Below, piece by piece: positions 8,251 through 16,755 of a stretch of 64,000 nt of DNA. A program made the translations under genes and the position numbers. Below the pieces are notes generated by a model, which saw nothing but the letters and a program-made list of their open reading frames with translations, was not told the DNA's origin and did not search any database. Source of the DNA: Streptomyces sp. ML-6 (GTDB taxonomy: Bacteria > Actinomycetota > Actinomycetes > Streptomycetales > Streptomycetaceae); contig NZ_JAOTIK010000001.1 in the NCBI RefSeq assembly GCF_030116705.1, positions 4,926,501 through 4,990,500 of the forward strand, given 5' to 3'. The first letter of the stretch is position 1, and the number at the start of each line of letters is the position of its first letter.

Positions 8251-9012
8251 TCAGTTTCGCAAGGACTTCCCGAACCCCGCCGCCAACGGCATCCGCAGCC
8301 CCAGTGGCGGTGGGGCCGCCAAAGCGTCGGCGACCGGGCGGGCGTAGGGGTGGCCGAAGAGGGAGCCGCGGATGAAGTCGGTTGCCAGGGCCGAGACTTC
8401 GGAGCGGTGCTGGCGGAGGGAGTGGCCGTCCGAGTGGACCTCGAAGCGGCAGGTGTCGCGGTTGGTCTTCTTGGCGCGTTCGGCCAGGCGGAAGGAGAGT
8501 TCGGGGTCCGTGCGGGCGTCGTTGGTGCCGTGGACGAGGAGGACCTGGCGGCCGAGCAGGTGCTTCACCGGTTCGGGGTGGTCGGTTTCGTCCTCCGGCA
8601 GCCAGGGGGCCATCGCGAGGACGGAGTTGACCGCCGGGTGGCCGCCCGCCCGGAGGGCCGCTCGGCCGCCCATGCCGTGGCCGGCCAGGCAGACGGGGAC
8701 GTCGCCGTACCGTCGTACGACCTCGTCCGCCGCCCACTCGGCGTCCGCCGCGAGGTGGGCGGCCGTCGCGTTCCAGCCGTGGCAGCGGTAACGCACCACG
8801 TGCGTGACGAGGCCGTCCTCGCGGCCCGCGCGGGCCAGGGATCGGGCCAGGGGGAGTTGGAGTGCGTAGGAGACGGGGGAGGGCCGGCGGTACGAGTCGG
8901 CCTCGCCGTCCGGGAGCAGCAGAACCACGCCGCTGACCGCTGTTGGTGCTCCGGCCGTCCTGACGGCCCGTCCCAGCCTCGCAGCAGGCAGGGGGAGTGC
9001 GCGCTGTGCCAT
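8251..9012 (-). CDS. Alpha/beta-hydrolase-fold protein with Ser-to-Gly change at the nucleophile elbow
   Basis: A 253-residue protein of the dienelactone-hydrolase/BAAT-like alpha/beta-hydrolase type. The fold markers are present: a first strand SGVVLLLPDGEAD, a nucleophile elbow, an acid loop LLVHGTNDARTDPE and a His loop SDGHSLRQH. The elbow reads AGHGMGGRAAL where active members have GHSMGG, so the catalytic serine is replaced by glycine (codon GGC). It may be a non-enzymatic member or use another residue. It is divergent from add with about 100 bp between starts, so the palindrome at 9087 could also influence it. Confidence 0.78.
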   Translation of the reverse strand: MAQRALPLPAARLGRAVRTAGAPTAVSGVVLLLPDGEADSYRRPSPVSYALQLPLARSLARAGREDGLVTHVVRYRCHGWNATAAHLAADAEWAADEVVRRYGDVPVCLAGHGMGGRAALRAGGHPAVNSVLAMAPWLPEDETDHPEPVKHLLGRQVLLVHGTNDARTDPELSFRLAERAKKTNRDTCRFEVHSDGHSLRQHRSEVSALATDFIRGSLFGHPYARPVADALAAPPPLGLRMPLAAGFGKSLRN

Positions 9013-9086
9013 GGCAGAACAGTGTCAGAAGGGCGGGTGTACTCCACCCGTATTCGCGGTCACTGTTACGTATCGACAAGCGACAT

Positions 9087-9098
9087 CTACGCGCGTAG
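9087..9098. promoter_or_regulatory. Palindromic operator CTACGCGCGTAG upstream of add
   Basis: A perfect 12-bp palindrome with central CG, ending 16 bp before the add start codon. The same 12-mer stands at 20717-20728 before deoC and 31817-31828 before the purine nucleoside phosphorylase. The central CG dyad is typical of LacI-family operators. The cognate regulator is not in the window. Confidence 0.8.
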
Positions 9099-9114
9099 GG
9101 GCTAGAGTGCGCAG

Positions 9115-10266
9115 ATGATGAGCCCGACCCTTCACACGCCCGGCCAGGATCAGATCCGGCGTGCCCCCAAGGTCCTTCTCCACGACCATCTCGACGGTGG
9201 TCTGCGCCCGGGAACGATCGTCGACCTCGCCCGCGCGAGCGGCTACGACGGACTTCCCGAGACCGAGCCCGACAAGCTCGGCATCTGGTTCCGCGAGGCG
9301 GCCGACTCCGGGTCGCTGGAGCGCTACCTGGAGACGTTCGCCCACACCTGCGCCGTCATGCAGACCCGTGAGGCGCTGTTCCGGGTGGCCGCCGAGTGCG
9401 CCGAGGACCTCGCCGCGGACGGGGTCGTCTACGCCGAGGTGCGGTACGCCCCCGAGCAGCACCTGGAGGCCGGGCTGAGCCTCGAAGAGGTCGTCGAGGC
9501 GGTCAACGAGGGCTTCCGCGAGGGGGAGCGCAGGGCCCGCGAGGACGGCAACCGCATCCGGATGGGCGCGCTCCTGACCGCGATGCGGCACGCCGCCCGC
9601 TCCCTGGAGATCGCCGAGCTCGCCAACGGCTACCGCGACCAGGGCGTCGTCGGCTTCGACATCGCGGGCGCGGAGGCGGGCTTCCCGCCCACCCGCCACC
9701 TCGACGCCTTCGAGTACCTCAAGCGCGAGAACAACCACTTCACCATCCACGCCGGCGAGGCGTTCGGCCTGCCGTCGATCTGGCAGGCCCTCCAGTGGTG
9801 CGGCGCGGACCGGCTCGGTCACGGTGTCCGCATCATCGACGACATCGAGGTCACCGACGACGGCGTGAAGCTCGGCCGGCTCGCCTCCTACGTGCGGGAC
9901 AAGCGCATCCCGCTGGAGCTGTGCCCGACCTCCAACCTGCAGACCGGTGCCGCCGCCTCGTACGCCGAGCACCCCATCGGGCTGCTGCGGAAGCTGCATT
10001 TCCGGGCCACCGTCAACACGGACAACCGGTTGATGAGCGGTACGAGCATGAGCAAGGAATTCGAGAAGCTGACCGAAACCTTCGGATACACACTCGACGA
10101 CATGCAGTGGTTCACCGTCAATGCGATGAAGTCGGCATTCATTCCTTTCGATGAACGTCTGGCGATGATCAACGAGGTGATCAAGCCCGGATACGCCGAG
10201 CTGAAGTCCGAGTGGCTCTTCGAGCAGACCGCTGCGACCAGCGTTTCTTCCGCTTCCACTGCCTGA
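9115..10266 (+). CDS. add: Adenosine deaminase
   Basis: Cytoplasmic zinc hydrolase converting adenosine and deoxyadenosine to inosine and deoxyinosine with release of ammonia. The 383 residues carry the family motifs: the metal-binding [10 protein letters not shown] near residue 24, the catalytic HAGE ([10 protein letters not shown], about 220), HGVRI with its His (about 242), CPTSNLQT, and [12 protein letters not shown]. The last motif has Asn after the metal Asp where many family members have a second Asp. A doubled ATG start follows the CTACGCGCGTAG palindrome by 16 bp, and a strong T-tailed hairpin follows the stop. It feeds the phosphorylase encoded at 31 kb. Confidence 0.95.
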   Translation: MMSPTLHTPGQDQIRRAPKVLLHDHLDGGLRPGTIVDLARASGYDGLPETEPDKLGIWFREAADSGSLERYLETFAHTCAVMQTREALFRVAAECAEDLAADGVVYAEVRYAPEQHLEAGLSLEEVVEAVNEGFREGERRAREDGNRIRMGALLTAMRHAARSLEIAELANGYRDQGVVGFDIAGAEAGFPPTRHLDAFEYLKRENNHFTIHAGEAFGLPSIWQALQWCGADRLGHGVRIIDDIEVTDDGVKLGRLASYVRDKRIPLELCPTSNLQTGAAASYAEHPIGLLRKLHFRATVNTDNRLMSGTSMSKEFEKLTETFGYTLDDMQWFTVNAMKSAFIPFDERLAMINEVIKPGYAELKSEWLFEQTAATSVSSASTA

Positions 10267-10278
10267 TCACTGCCTTCG

Positions 10279-10318
10279 CGACCGGCGGCCGGGACGAGTT
10301 TTTCCCGGCCGCCGGTCG
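10279..10318 (+). terminator. Intrinsic terminator after add
   Basis: A 16-bp perfect stem (CGACCGGCGGCCGGGA and its complement) with an 8-base loop, followed by TCTTTTT. A T-tract this clear is uncommon in this GC-rich window. Confidence 0.85.
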
Positions 10319-10418
10319 TCTTTTTCTGCTTTTTCCGCGTGTCGCCATGTTTGCGGGAAGGTGGTGGGATGACTAATTTTCAGAGCCCACGTCCCTTTCC
10401 CCCAAGGATGAATTTCAC

Positions 10419-10757
10419 ATGAAGCAGTCTGCTGCCAGGACTCTCGGCGTCGCCGCCCTCGGCGCCGCTTTCGCCGCTGCCGCCGCGGGTACCGCCTCCG
10501 CCGCCGTGCTGCCGGGCGGCGCCGCCGCCACCACCGTCCTGCCGGCCGCCGGCGCGGCAGTGGACACCACGACCCGGACCCTGCCGGTCGAGGGCGCCGC
10601 CACCACGCTCCTCGGCAAGGGTCAGCAGAAGCTCGTCGGCAAGGCCACCGCCCCGGCCAAGGGCCTGCTCGGCGGCCTGCCCGCGGGCGGCGGCCTGAAC
10701 GCCAACGGTCTGACGGCCAACGGCCTGTCGACCAGTAACCTCCCGCTCGGCGGCTGA
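10419..10757 (+). CDS. Small secreted Ala/Gly-rich protein
   Basis: A 112-residue protein with a Sec signal peptide (MKQSAARTLGVAALGAAFAA, cleavage near ASA-A at about residue 28). The mature part is low-complexity and hydrophobic (PLLGKGQQK-like segment, GLLGGLPAGGGLNANGLTAN). It resembles the small secreted protein at 16756 in size and layout. No catalytic motif or chaplin/rodlin signature is visible. Function is unknown; a cell-surface role is an inference from the signal peptide only. Confidence 0.7.
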   Translation: MKQSAARTLGVAALGAAFAAAAAGTASAAVLPGGAAATTVLPAAGAAVDTTTRTLPVEGAATTLLGKGQQKLVGKATAPAKGLLGGLPAGGGLNANGLTANGLSTSNLPLGG

Positions 10758-10773
10758 CCTCGCAGCACCTGCC

Positions 10774-10826
10774 GCATGCGCCTGTGGGCGGACACCCGGT
10801 CCGGGTGTCCGCCCACAGGCGCATGC
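10774..10826. terminator. Long perfect hairpin between convergent genes
   Basis: A perfect inverted repeat of 26-bp arms with one central base (arms begin GCATGCGCCTGTGGGCGG). It lies between the plus-strand secreted protein gene and the minus-strand PspC gene, where a bidirectional terminator is expected. There is no T-tract. Confidence 0.8.
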
Positions 10827-10839
10827 GTACGTACGAAGG

Positions 10840-11043
10840 TCACCAGGCGGAGGCCGACGACGTCTTCTCGGACGGGAGGAACAGCCACAGCGCCAGGTAG
10901 AGCAGGCACTGCGGCCCCGGCAGCAGGCAGGAGGCCAGGAAGACGATCCGCATGGTCCCCGCGGAGGTGCCGAAGCGCCGTGCCAGCGCTGCGCACACTC
11001 CGCCGATCATGCGTCCGTCCGTGGGGCGGGCAAGTGCGGCCAT
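10840..11043 (-). CDS. PspC domain-containing small membrane protein
   Basis: A 67-residue protein matching the PspC domain nearly end to end: the opening DGRMIGGVCAALARRFG, then one hydrophobic segment MRIVFLASCLLPGPQCLLYL running into ALWLFLPSE. PspC proteins sit in the inner membrane and act in envelope-stress sensing. It is a stand-alone gene here, upstream of a long convergent hairpin. Confidence 0.85.
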   Translation of the reverse strand: MAALARPTDGRMIGGVCAALARRFGTSAGTMRIVFLASCLLPGPQCLLYLALWLFLPSEKTSSASAW

Positions 11044-11135
11044 GGTGGGCTCCTTCGCGAACCGTTGCGGGGAGCAGCTCCGTCGTGCTCCCGATGCATC
11101 CATGGTGGCCCGGCGAACAGGGGCAAAGCGTCGCT

Positions 11136-11816
11136 CTACGGGGCGACCCCGACCCTGGGAATCGTCGGGGTCGCCCCCTGAGCCGCCTCGTCCCCGGGGC
11201 GGGGCAGCACCCCGACCCGCTCCTGCTTCCGGCGCAGCCGCGCCCGGCACATGGGGACCACCAGCAGATGGGCGAACGCCACGCCGATGGTGTTCAGGAG
11301 CAGCGAGTCGACGTCGACGACCTGGCCGGGCACGCCGGTCTGCGCCAGCTCGATGCCCAGCGAGATCAGCGCGCCCGCGGCGACGGTGCGGGCCAGCGAG
11401 GCCCACGGGGAGACGAACAGCCGGCCCCCGGCCATCGGCAGCAGTACGCCGAGCGGGGCGAGCAGCAGCAGTCCCTCGCCGATCCGGCGGGTGGCCTCGA
11501 CGGGGCCGAGGGACAGGTCCGCTCTGATCCCGGCGAGGGGTTGCAGATTCGAGGCAGTCATCCAGGGCACGTCGAGCGGCCGCAGGGTCAGCCACCCGAC
11601 GAACAGCAGATGCGCGAGGAGGAGAGACACCCCGGCCCCGCGGAAACGGATAACGGTTTGGCCGTCCAAACCTTCCAGACCTTGACGCACGTCCCCCAAG
11701 ACGCGTCGTACGGCAGGATCGGTTCCGCATAGCCGGAATCCGGCCTGGAGGCGGCCCAGGGCCGGTCCGGGGGCGGCCTGGGGCGATCCGGGGCCCGTTC
11801 GGACAGGCCCCCGCAT
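11136..11816 (-). CDS. VanZ family membrane protein
   Basis: A protein of up to 226 residues with a VanZ-like domain: four to five hydrophobic segments from about residue 60, including VSLLLAHLLFVGWLTLRPLD, an acidic/polar turn ELAQTGVPGQVVDVDSLLLN typical of VanZ, and a basic tail. The ATG at 11816 lies 6 bp after the stop of the lipoprotein gene, which suggests read-through from the afsQ operon. A GTG at 11690 giving 184 residues is equally possible, since the first 42 residues have no membrane character. VanZ proteins are linked to glycopeptide resistance but most actinobacterial members have no proven role. Confidence 0.75.
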   Translation of the reverse strand: MRGPVRTGPGSPQAAPGPALGRLQAGFRLCGTDPAVRRVLGDVRQGLEGLDGQTVIRFRGAGVSLLLAHLLFVGWLTLRPLDVPWMTASNLQPLAGIRADLSLGPVEATRRIGEGLLLLAPLGVLLPMAGGRLFVSPWASLARTVAAGALISLGIELAQTGVPGQVVDVDSLLLNTIGVAFAHLLVVPMCRARLRRKQERVGVLPRPGDEAAQGATPTIPRVGVAP

Positions 11817-11822
11817 CCGCCC

Positions 11823-12458
11823 TCAGGCCCCCGCGCCCGCGCCCGCGCCCACGCCCAGGTCCGGTACCGCCTGGGGGCGGGCCTTCATCTCCGAGGTGCA
11901 CAGGTATCCGCGCGGCTCGTACTTCCCCGGGCCACCCAGCATCACCGTGCCGTCCGGGGCGAGCGACTCGCTCTCCGCGTACGTGCACACGATCTGGGCC
12001 AGTGCCTCGGACTGCAGGTCCTCCGGCTGCTTGGTCAGCCGCAGCGTGCCCGTCCGGTCGCCGGTGCGGGCCGGGCCGACCCGGAGGGTCTCCGGGACGG
12101 TGGTGGAGTACCCGGCCTTCCGCTCGGCGGCGGGCGGCTTCTGCCGCAGCTCGTCGAGGAGTTCCTGCGCGAGGCGGATCCGGTCCACCCCGGAACCGTC
12201 GGTCGTCCGCACCGTACGGTCCACCGTGACCAGCTGCGAGGAGCAGATCAGATAGACCTGTACGGGGACGCCCCGCAGGTCCTGCGTCGCCACGTTCTTC
12301 GCGGACGTCGTGCAGGGCACCTGGGACGGCGCGGCCCCGGCGTCCACCGGTACCGACGTGGACCTGATCCCGCAGGCCGAGAGCAGCACCGCCCCGGCCA
12401 CCGCACCGGTCAGTGCCGCGGCCCGGCGGAGCGTCCGGCGGTTCTCGCTGTTCCTCAT
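11823..12458 (-). CDS. Lipoprotein with GerMN-like character, co-translated with afsQ2
   Basis: A 211-residue lipoprotein: the signal peptide ends in the lipobox LLSACG (Cys at about residue 29). The mature part has the pattern VPVQVYLICSSQLVTVDR and RLAQELLDELRQKPPAAERKAGYSTTVPETLRV, reminiscent of GerMN domains seen next to actinobacterial sensor kinases. The ATG overlaps the afsQ2 stop by 4 bp (ATGA), so translation is coupled to the histidine kinase. A role as an accessory extracellular component of AfsQ2 signalling is an inference from this coupling. The C-terminus is a Gly-Ala repeat. Confidence 0.82.
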   Translation of the reverse strand: MRNSENRRTLRRAAALTGAVAGAVLLSACGIRSTSVPVDAGAAPSQVPCTTSAKNVATQDLRGVPVQVYLICSSQLVTVDRTVRTTDGSGVDRIRLAQELLDELRQKPPAAERKAGYSTTVPETLRVGPARTGDRTGTLRLTKQPEDLQSEALAQIVCTYAESESLAPDGTVMLGGPGKYEPRGYLCTSEMKARPQAVPDLGVGAGAGAGA

Positions 12459-13993
12459 GCCTCGTCGCCCTCCTCGTCCCGGATGCCGGCACCGTCTCCC
12501 CCGGCGGGACGGGTGAGACGTTCGGCGTCCCGCGGCAGCCGCAGCACGAACACCGCGCCGTCGCCGTCCGGCGAGTTCGAGGCAGTGATGTCGCCGCCGT
12601 GGATGTGCGCGTTCTCCATGGCGATCGACAGGCCGAGACCGCTGCCGTCGGAGCGCGGGCGCGAGGCGCTGGCCTTGTAGAACCGGTCGAAGACGTGCGG
12701 CAGCACGTCCTCGGGGATGCCGGGGCCGTGGTCGCGGACCTCGATGACGAGTTCGTCGTCCTCGGTCCGCACCGCGACCCGTACCGGCGAACCGCCGTGC
12801 TTGAGCGCGTTGCCGATCAGGTTCGCCAGGATCACGTCGAGGCGGCGCGGGTCGAGGCGGACCATCATGCCGCGCTCGGCGTCCAGGTCCACCGCGTCCA
12901 GCCAGGCACGGGCGTCGATGCAGGCGGTGACCTGGTCGGCGACGTCGACGGTGTCGAGGACCAGCCGGGCCGTGCCCGCGTCGAAACGGGTCACCTCCAT
13001 CAGGTTCTCCACCAGGTCGTTGAGGCGCCGGGTCTCGCTCACCACCAGGTGCACCGCGGGCGCGATCATCGGGTCGAGCCCGTCCGCCTCGTCCTCCAGC
13101 ACCTCGGTGACGGCGGTCAGCGCGGTGAGCGGGGTGCGCAGCTCGTGCGACATGTCGGCGACGAACCGCCGGCTCGCCTCCTCCCGGGCGCTCATGTCCG
13201 CGACCCGCTTCTCCAGCGAACTCGCGGTCCTGTTGAACGTACGGGAGAGATCGGCCAGTTCGTCCGTGCCGGACACCACGAGCCGGGTGTCGAGCTTGCC
13301 CTCGCCGAGCTTGCGGGCGGCGTCGCCGAGCCGTTGCACGGGGCGCAGCACGGTCGTCGCCGCGGCCTGCGCGAGCAGCGCCGAACCCACCAGCGCGAGC
13401 CCGGTGGCGATCCCCAGCGACCAGGCCAGGGAGTTGAGGTCCTGCCGCTCCTGGTCGAGGGACTTCAGCATGTAACCGGTCGGGCCGCCACCGATGATCT
13501 TCGTGCCGCCCACCAGGTACGGGGTGCCCCGGATGCTGGTCCGCTGCCAGAACAGGTGGTACTCGTACTTGTTGCCGGACTTCAGCGACTGCTTCTTGTT
13601 CACCGCCTTCTGCAACGGCAGCGGCACGTTGTCGAGCGTGAAGGTGTCCAGGTCGGAGTTGCCGGCGATCGGCTTGCCGGCGTCGCGCTCGTCGACCAGC
13701 AGCACGCTGTAGCCGGGCGAGCTGTTCGCCATCTGCGTGGCCGCGTTCTGCAGGTCGTCCTTGGTGGGGTGCAACGGCAGCGCGGCCGCCCGGTTCTGCA
13801 TCTCCTGACGGAAGTCCCCGAGCGCGGCGTCCTGGGTACGGGTCAGCACGGCCTCGCGGTTCAGCCAGTACGCGATCCCCGAGGCGGAGACCGCGGCGGT
13901 CAGCGCGACCAGCCCGAACACGACGACGAGGCGCAGGCGCAGACTGGTCCAGCGGAGCCCGGTCAGCAGGCGCCGCGCGGTGGCATCGCTCAC
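12455..13993 (-). CDS. afsQ2: Sensor histidine kinase AfsQ2
   Basis: A 512-residue membrane sensor kinase. TM1 is about residues 21-45 and TM2 about 188-212, with an extracytoplasmic sensor domain between. A HAMP linker covers 212-265. The phosphoacceptor His283 is in ADMSHELRTPLT. The ATP-binding domain shows the N box LANLIGNALKHG and the G boxes EVRDHGPGIP and GSGLGLSIAM. The GTG start overlaps the response regulator stop by 4 bp and the stop overlaps the lipoprotein start by 4 bp, so afsQ1-afsQ2-lipoprotein is one translationally coupled unit. The name rests on the gene order with afsQ1 and divergent sigQ as known in S. coelicolor, where the system reacts to nitrogen status. Confidence 0.9.
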   Translation of the reverse strand: MSDATARRLLTGLRWTSLRLRLVVVFGLVALTAAVSASGIAYWLNREAVLTRTQDAALGDFRQEMQNRAAALPLHPTKDDLQNAATQMANSSPGYSVLLVDERDAGKPIAGNSDLDTFTLDNVPLPLQKAVNKKQSLKSGNKYEYHLFWQRTSIRGTPYLVGGTKIIGGGPTGYMLKSLDQERQDLNSLAWSLGIATGLALVGSALLAQAAATTVLRPVQRLGDAARKLGEGKLDTRLVVSGTDELADLSRTFNRTASSLEKRVADMSAREEASRRFVADMSHELRTPLTALTAVTEVLEDEADGLDPMIAPAVHLVVSETRRLNDLVENLMEVTRFDAGTARLVLDTVDVADQVTACIDARAWLDAVDLDAERGMMVRLDPRRLDVILANLIGNALKHGGSPVRVAVRTEDDELVIEVRDHGPGIPEDVLPHVFDRFYKASASRPRSDGSGLGLSIAMENAHIHGGDITASNSPDGDGAVFVLRLPRDAERLTRPAGGDGAGIRDEEGDEA

Positions 13994-14676
13994 TGAGGCG
14001 AGTCCAGCCGGTAGCCCACACCGCGGACGGTACGGATCAGGGTCGGCGAGGACGGCACGTCCTCCACCTTGGCGCGCAGCCGCTGCACACAGGCGTCCAC
14101 CAGCCGGGAGTCACCGAGGTAGTCGTGCTCCCAGACCAGCCGCAGCAACTGCTGCCGCGACAGGGCCTGTCCCGGCCGGCGGCTCAGCTCCAGCAGGAGC
14201 CGCAGCTCGGTCGGCGTGAGCTGGAGGTCCTCCCCGTTCTTGGTCACGGTCATCGCGGACCGGTCGATCACCACGTTCCCGAAGGACGCGGAGTCGGTGG
14301 ACTCGCGTTCGCCGCGGCGCAGCACCGCGCGGATACGGGCGTCGAGCACCCGGCCCTGCACGGGTTTCACCACGTAGTCGTCCGCCCCGGACTCCAGCCC
14401 GACCACGACGTCGATGTCGTCGCTGCGCGCGGTCAGCAGGATGATCGGCAGCTGGTCGGTGCGCCGGATGCGCCGGCACACCTCGAAACCGTCGATGCCG
14501 GGCAGCATCACGTCCAGCACGATCAGATCCGGCCGCTGCTCGCGCAGCAGTTTCAGGCCGTCCTCTCCCGTCGCCGCAGTGGCCACACGGTGGCCCTGGC
14601 GTGACAGCGAGAGTTCGAGGGCCGTGCGGATGGCGTCGTCGTCCTCGATCAGCAACAGGAAAGGCACGCTGGTCAT
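13990..14676 (-). CDS. afsQ1: Response regulator AfsQ1 (OmpR/PhoB type)
   Basis: A 228-residue DNA-binding response regulator. The receiver domain has the acidic pair in LLLIEDDDA, the phosphoacceptor Asp55 in LIVLDVMLPG, Thr in LLTARS and Lys in DDYVVKPV. The C-terminal winged helix (about 135-228) ends with the classic VDACVQRLRAKVED and RTVRGVGYRL. It is the first gene of the operon with afsQ2. In S. coelicolor AfsQ1 binds GTnAC-n6-GTnAC sites and activates sigQ; a perfect copy lies in the divergent region at 14794-14809. Confidence 0.93.
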   Translation of the reverse strand: MTSVPFLLLIEDDDAIRTALELSLSRQGHRVATAATGEDGLKLLREQRPDLIVLDVMLPGIDGFEVCRRIRRTDQLPIILLTARSDDIDVVVGLESGADDYVVKPVQGRVLDARIRAVLRRGERESTDSASFGNVVIDRSAMTVTKNGEDLQLTPTELRLLLELSRRPGQALSRQQLLRLVWEHDYLGDSRLVDACVQRLRAKVEDVPSSPTLIRTVRGVGYRLDSPQ

Positions 14677-14793
14677 TCTGACCCATGGTGGAGCCCCAGT
14701 TCGACCGTTGCGGTCCACTCGTGCCTCCGGCGCACCTCCGACGCACCTCCCGCGTACCCACGGTGCGGCTCCGGCGCGCGGGCGAAGTCCCCT

Positions 14794-14809
14794 GTGACAG
14801 GCCTGTGAC
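14794..14809. promoter_or_regulatory. AfsQ1 binding site between afsQ1 and sigQ
   Basis: GTGAC-AGGCCT-GTGAC: two identical half-sites separated by 6 bp, matching the published AfsQ1 consensus GTnAC-n6-GTnAC exactly. It lies 118 bp upstream of the afsQ1 start and in front of sigQ, consistent with control of one or both. Confidence 0.82.
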
Positions 14810-14892
14810 AGTCGGCGGACAGGGTCATGAAACTGCCCCGGCAAGCTCTTCGGCACAAGGAACGGACGGACTCCACCGATGGGGGGCGCGAG

Positions 14893-15654
14893 ATGAAGGC
14901 AGCTCACAGCATCACCGCAAGCGCAGTTGTCACGCGTCTGCACGACGTCGGTCGGAGCATCGAGAAGTCCGGCACTTCGAACGGGCGGGGGTGCGTTCGT
15001 GGTGCCGGGCGTCAGCACACGTCGTACATGACGGTGGTTGACGCACCTGTGGGGGGCAACGGGGGGAACAACGGGGGCAACGCGTACGGGGAGGGCACGG
15101 GGGAGCGGAAGGTCCCGGCGCAGGCCGAGAACGCCGAAGCGGCGTTCACCGCCTACGTCCGGGAGCGCCGCGCCTCCCTGTACGCGACCGCCTACCACCT
15201 GACCGGTGACCGGTTCGAGGCCGAGGACCTGCTGCAGAGCGCCCTCTTCTCGACGTACCGGGCGTGGGACCGGATCAGCGACAAGGCGGCGGTCGGCGGC
15301 TACCTGCGCCGCACCATGACGAACCTGCACATCAGCGCCTGGCGCAGGCGCAAGCTCAACGAGTACCCGACCGAGGAGCTGCCGGAGACGGTGGGCGACA
15401 CGGACGCGATGCGCGGCACGGAACTGCGCGCCGTGCTCTGGCAGGCGCTGGCGCGGCTGCCCGAACTCCAGCGCACGATGCTGGTCCTGCGTTACTACGA
15501 GGGCCGCACCGACCCGGAGATCGCGTCCATCCTCGACATCAGTGTCGGCACGGTGAAGTCCAGCATCTGGCGGTCGCTCCGCCGGCTGCGCGAGGACGAG
15601 GTCCTCAGCTTCGGCCGTGACCAGGAGGAGTCCTTCGGCGAGCTGGTGGCCTGA
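14893..15654 (+). CDS. sigQ: ECF sigma factor SigQ (SigE-family)
   Basis: Sigma factor with region 2 at AFTAYVRERRASLYATAYHL, EAEDLLQSALFSTYRAWDRI and YLRRTMTNLHISAWRRRK, and region 4 at LARLPELQRTMLVLRYYEGR, PEIASILDISVGTVKSSIWR. The N-terminal tail of about 75 residues is unusual and glycine-rich (GGNGGNNGGN). The start is uncertain: ATG 14893 follows GGGGGGCGCGAG and gives 253 residues; ATG 14827 and ATG 15028 are alternatives, and the last removes most of the unconserved tail. It is divergent from afsQ1 and shares its AfsQ1 site. In S. coelicolor sigQ affects antibiotic production and differentiation under AfsQ1 control. Confidence 0.87.
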   Translation: MKAAHSITASAVVTRLHDVGRSIEKSGTSNGRGCVRGAGRQHTSYMTVVDAPVGGNGGNNGGNAYGEGTGERKVPAQAENAEAAFTAYVRERRASLYATAYHLTGDRFEAEDLLQSALFSTYRAWDRISDKAAVGGYLRRTMTNLHISAWRRRKLNEYPTEELPETVGDTDAMRGTELRAVLWQALARLPELQRTMLVLRYYEGRTDPEIASILDISVGTVKSSIWRSLRRLREDEVLSFGRDQEESFGELVA

Positions 15655-15984
15655 GGCGAGGGGGAAAAACGGGGGGACCCGAGGGGGAAACCACGGGGGA
15701 CAACGGGGAATCACGGGGGCGCCGCTTCGGGGGAGGCGGCGCAGCACGGGGAAAAGTCGCGGGGTCGGACGGGCCGGGGGGTCCTGTCCGGCCCCGTCGG
15801 CATGAACAGGGGCTTTGCGGGACCGGTTTCCGCACGGTACGGGTCCGTGGCCCCGGATTCCGTGCGGTACGGGCCTGCGACCCGGTTTCCGCACCGTACG
15901 GGCCCGTGGGCCCGGGTTCCGCACGGACCGGGCGCCCCGCGAGGGGCCGAGGGCGCCCGGGGTGCCGGGCCCCCGGCCCGGGTG
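15655..15984. repeat. Intergenic region with 30-bp degenerate tandem repeats
   Basis: The 330 bp between sigQ and the convergent uridine kinase gene contain, from about 15820 to 15925, three and a half copies of a 30-bp unit built around GGTTTCCGCACGGTACGGG. A preceding stretch (15655-15720) is a run of short GGGG-AA words. No gene is recognisable. Confidence 0.7.
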
Positions 15985-16695
15985 TCAGGCCGTTTCGCGC
16001 GAGACGGGCGCGCGGCGGCACCGTCCCGCCGCCGCGGCGGCCAGGCGGCCCAGCGCCTCCTCCTTGCCGCACGGGTACGCGCCCAGGGCCGTCTGCCGGG
16101 CCACGATCCGGCGTTCCGCCCGCATCAGGCGCCAGCCGCGGCGCAGCAGGAACGGCACCGACTTGCGGCCCTCGCGCAGGTCCCGCAGCAGCCGGCGGCG
16201 GAACGTCGTCGTCGGGCGGCCGCGCAGGCACAGCGCGTCGGCGAGCACGCCCAGTTCCTGGCAGCGCGCGACTATGTCGGCGGCGAAGATCCCCTCGGCC
16301 ACGAACAGCGGTGTGCGCTCGATGTGGAGGGTCTCCCGGTCGATCCGCGAACTCGTGGCGATGTCGTAGACCGGGACGTCCGTGCGTCCCGTGCGGCACA
16401 GTTCGACGATCGCGGCCACCGCGCCGTCCGCGTCCCAGGACTGTGCGGAGTCCCAGTCGATGTCCGTGCTGCCCGGAACGAGCGGCAGCGTGGGGTCGTC
16501 GCCCTCCTTGTAGAAGTCGTCCAGGCGCAGCACCGGCAGATCGGTGCGGGCGGCGAGGGAGGACTTGCCGGAGCCGGAAGGGCCCGCGAGGAGCACCACG
16601 CGGGTCGGGATCGGTTGGGAATTCACAGGACACGAGTGTGAGGCATCCACCCGCGCAGGGGATCCCCCGGTACCCGTGTTGGTATCCAGCATCAC
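15985..16695 (-). CDS. udk: Uridine kinase family P-loop protein
   Basis: A P-loop kinase of up to 236 residues. Walker A reads LLAGPSGSGKSSLA (about residues 36-49), followed by the substrate-side motif LPVLRLDDFYKEGDD typical of uridine/phosphoribulokinase-type enzymes, and PVYDIATSSRID with VAEGIFAADIV. It would phosphorylate uridine or cytidine to the monophosphate, which fits the nucleoside salvage theme of the window. The start at 16695 (two ATG codons) leaves 30 unconserved residues before the P-loop; a GTG at 16626 is an alternative. It is divergent from the secreted protein gene at 16756. Confidence 0.8.
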   Translation of the reverse strand: MMLDTNTGTGGSPARVDASHSCPVNSQPIPTRVVLLAGPSGSGKSSLAARTDLPVLRLDDFYKEGDDPTLPLVPGSTDIDWDSAQSWDADGAVAAIVELCRTGRTDVPVYDIATSSRIDRETLHIERTPLFVAEGIFAADIVARCQELGVLADALCLRGRPTTTFRRRLLRDLREGRKSVPFLLRRGWRLMRAERRIVARQTALGAYPCGKEEALGRLAAAAAGRCRRAPVSRETA

Positions 16696-16755
16696 ATCTC
16701 AACTACTCTGCGCACTCAGGTGGTTACTCGATCGTCTCGATCAGGTGGGAAACAC

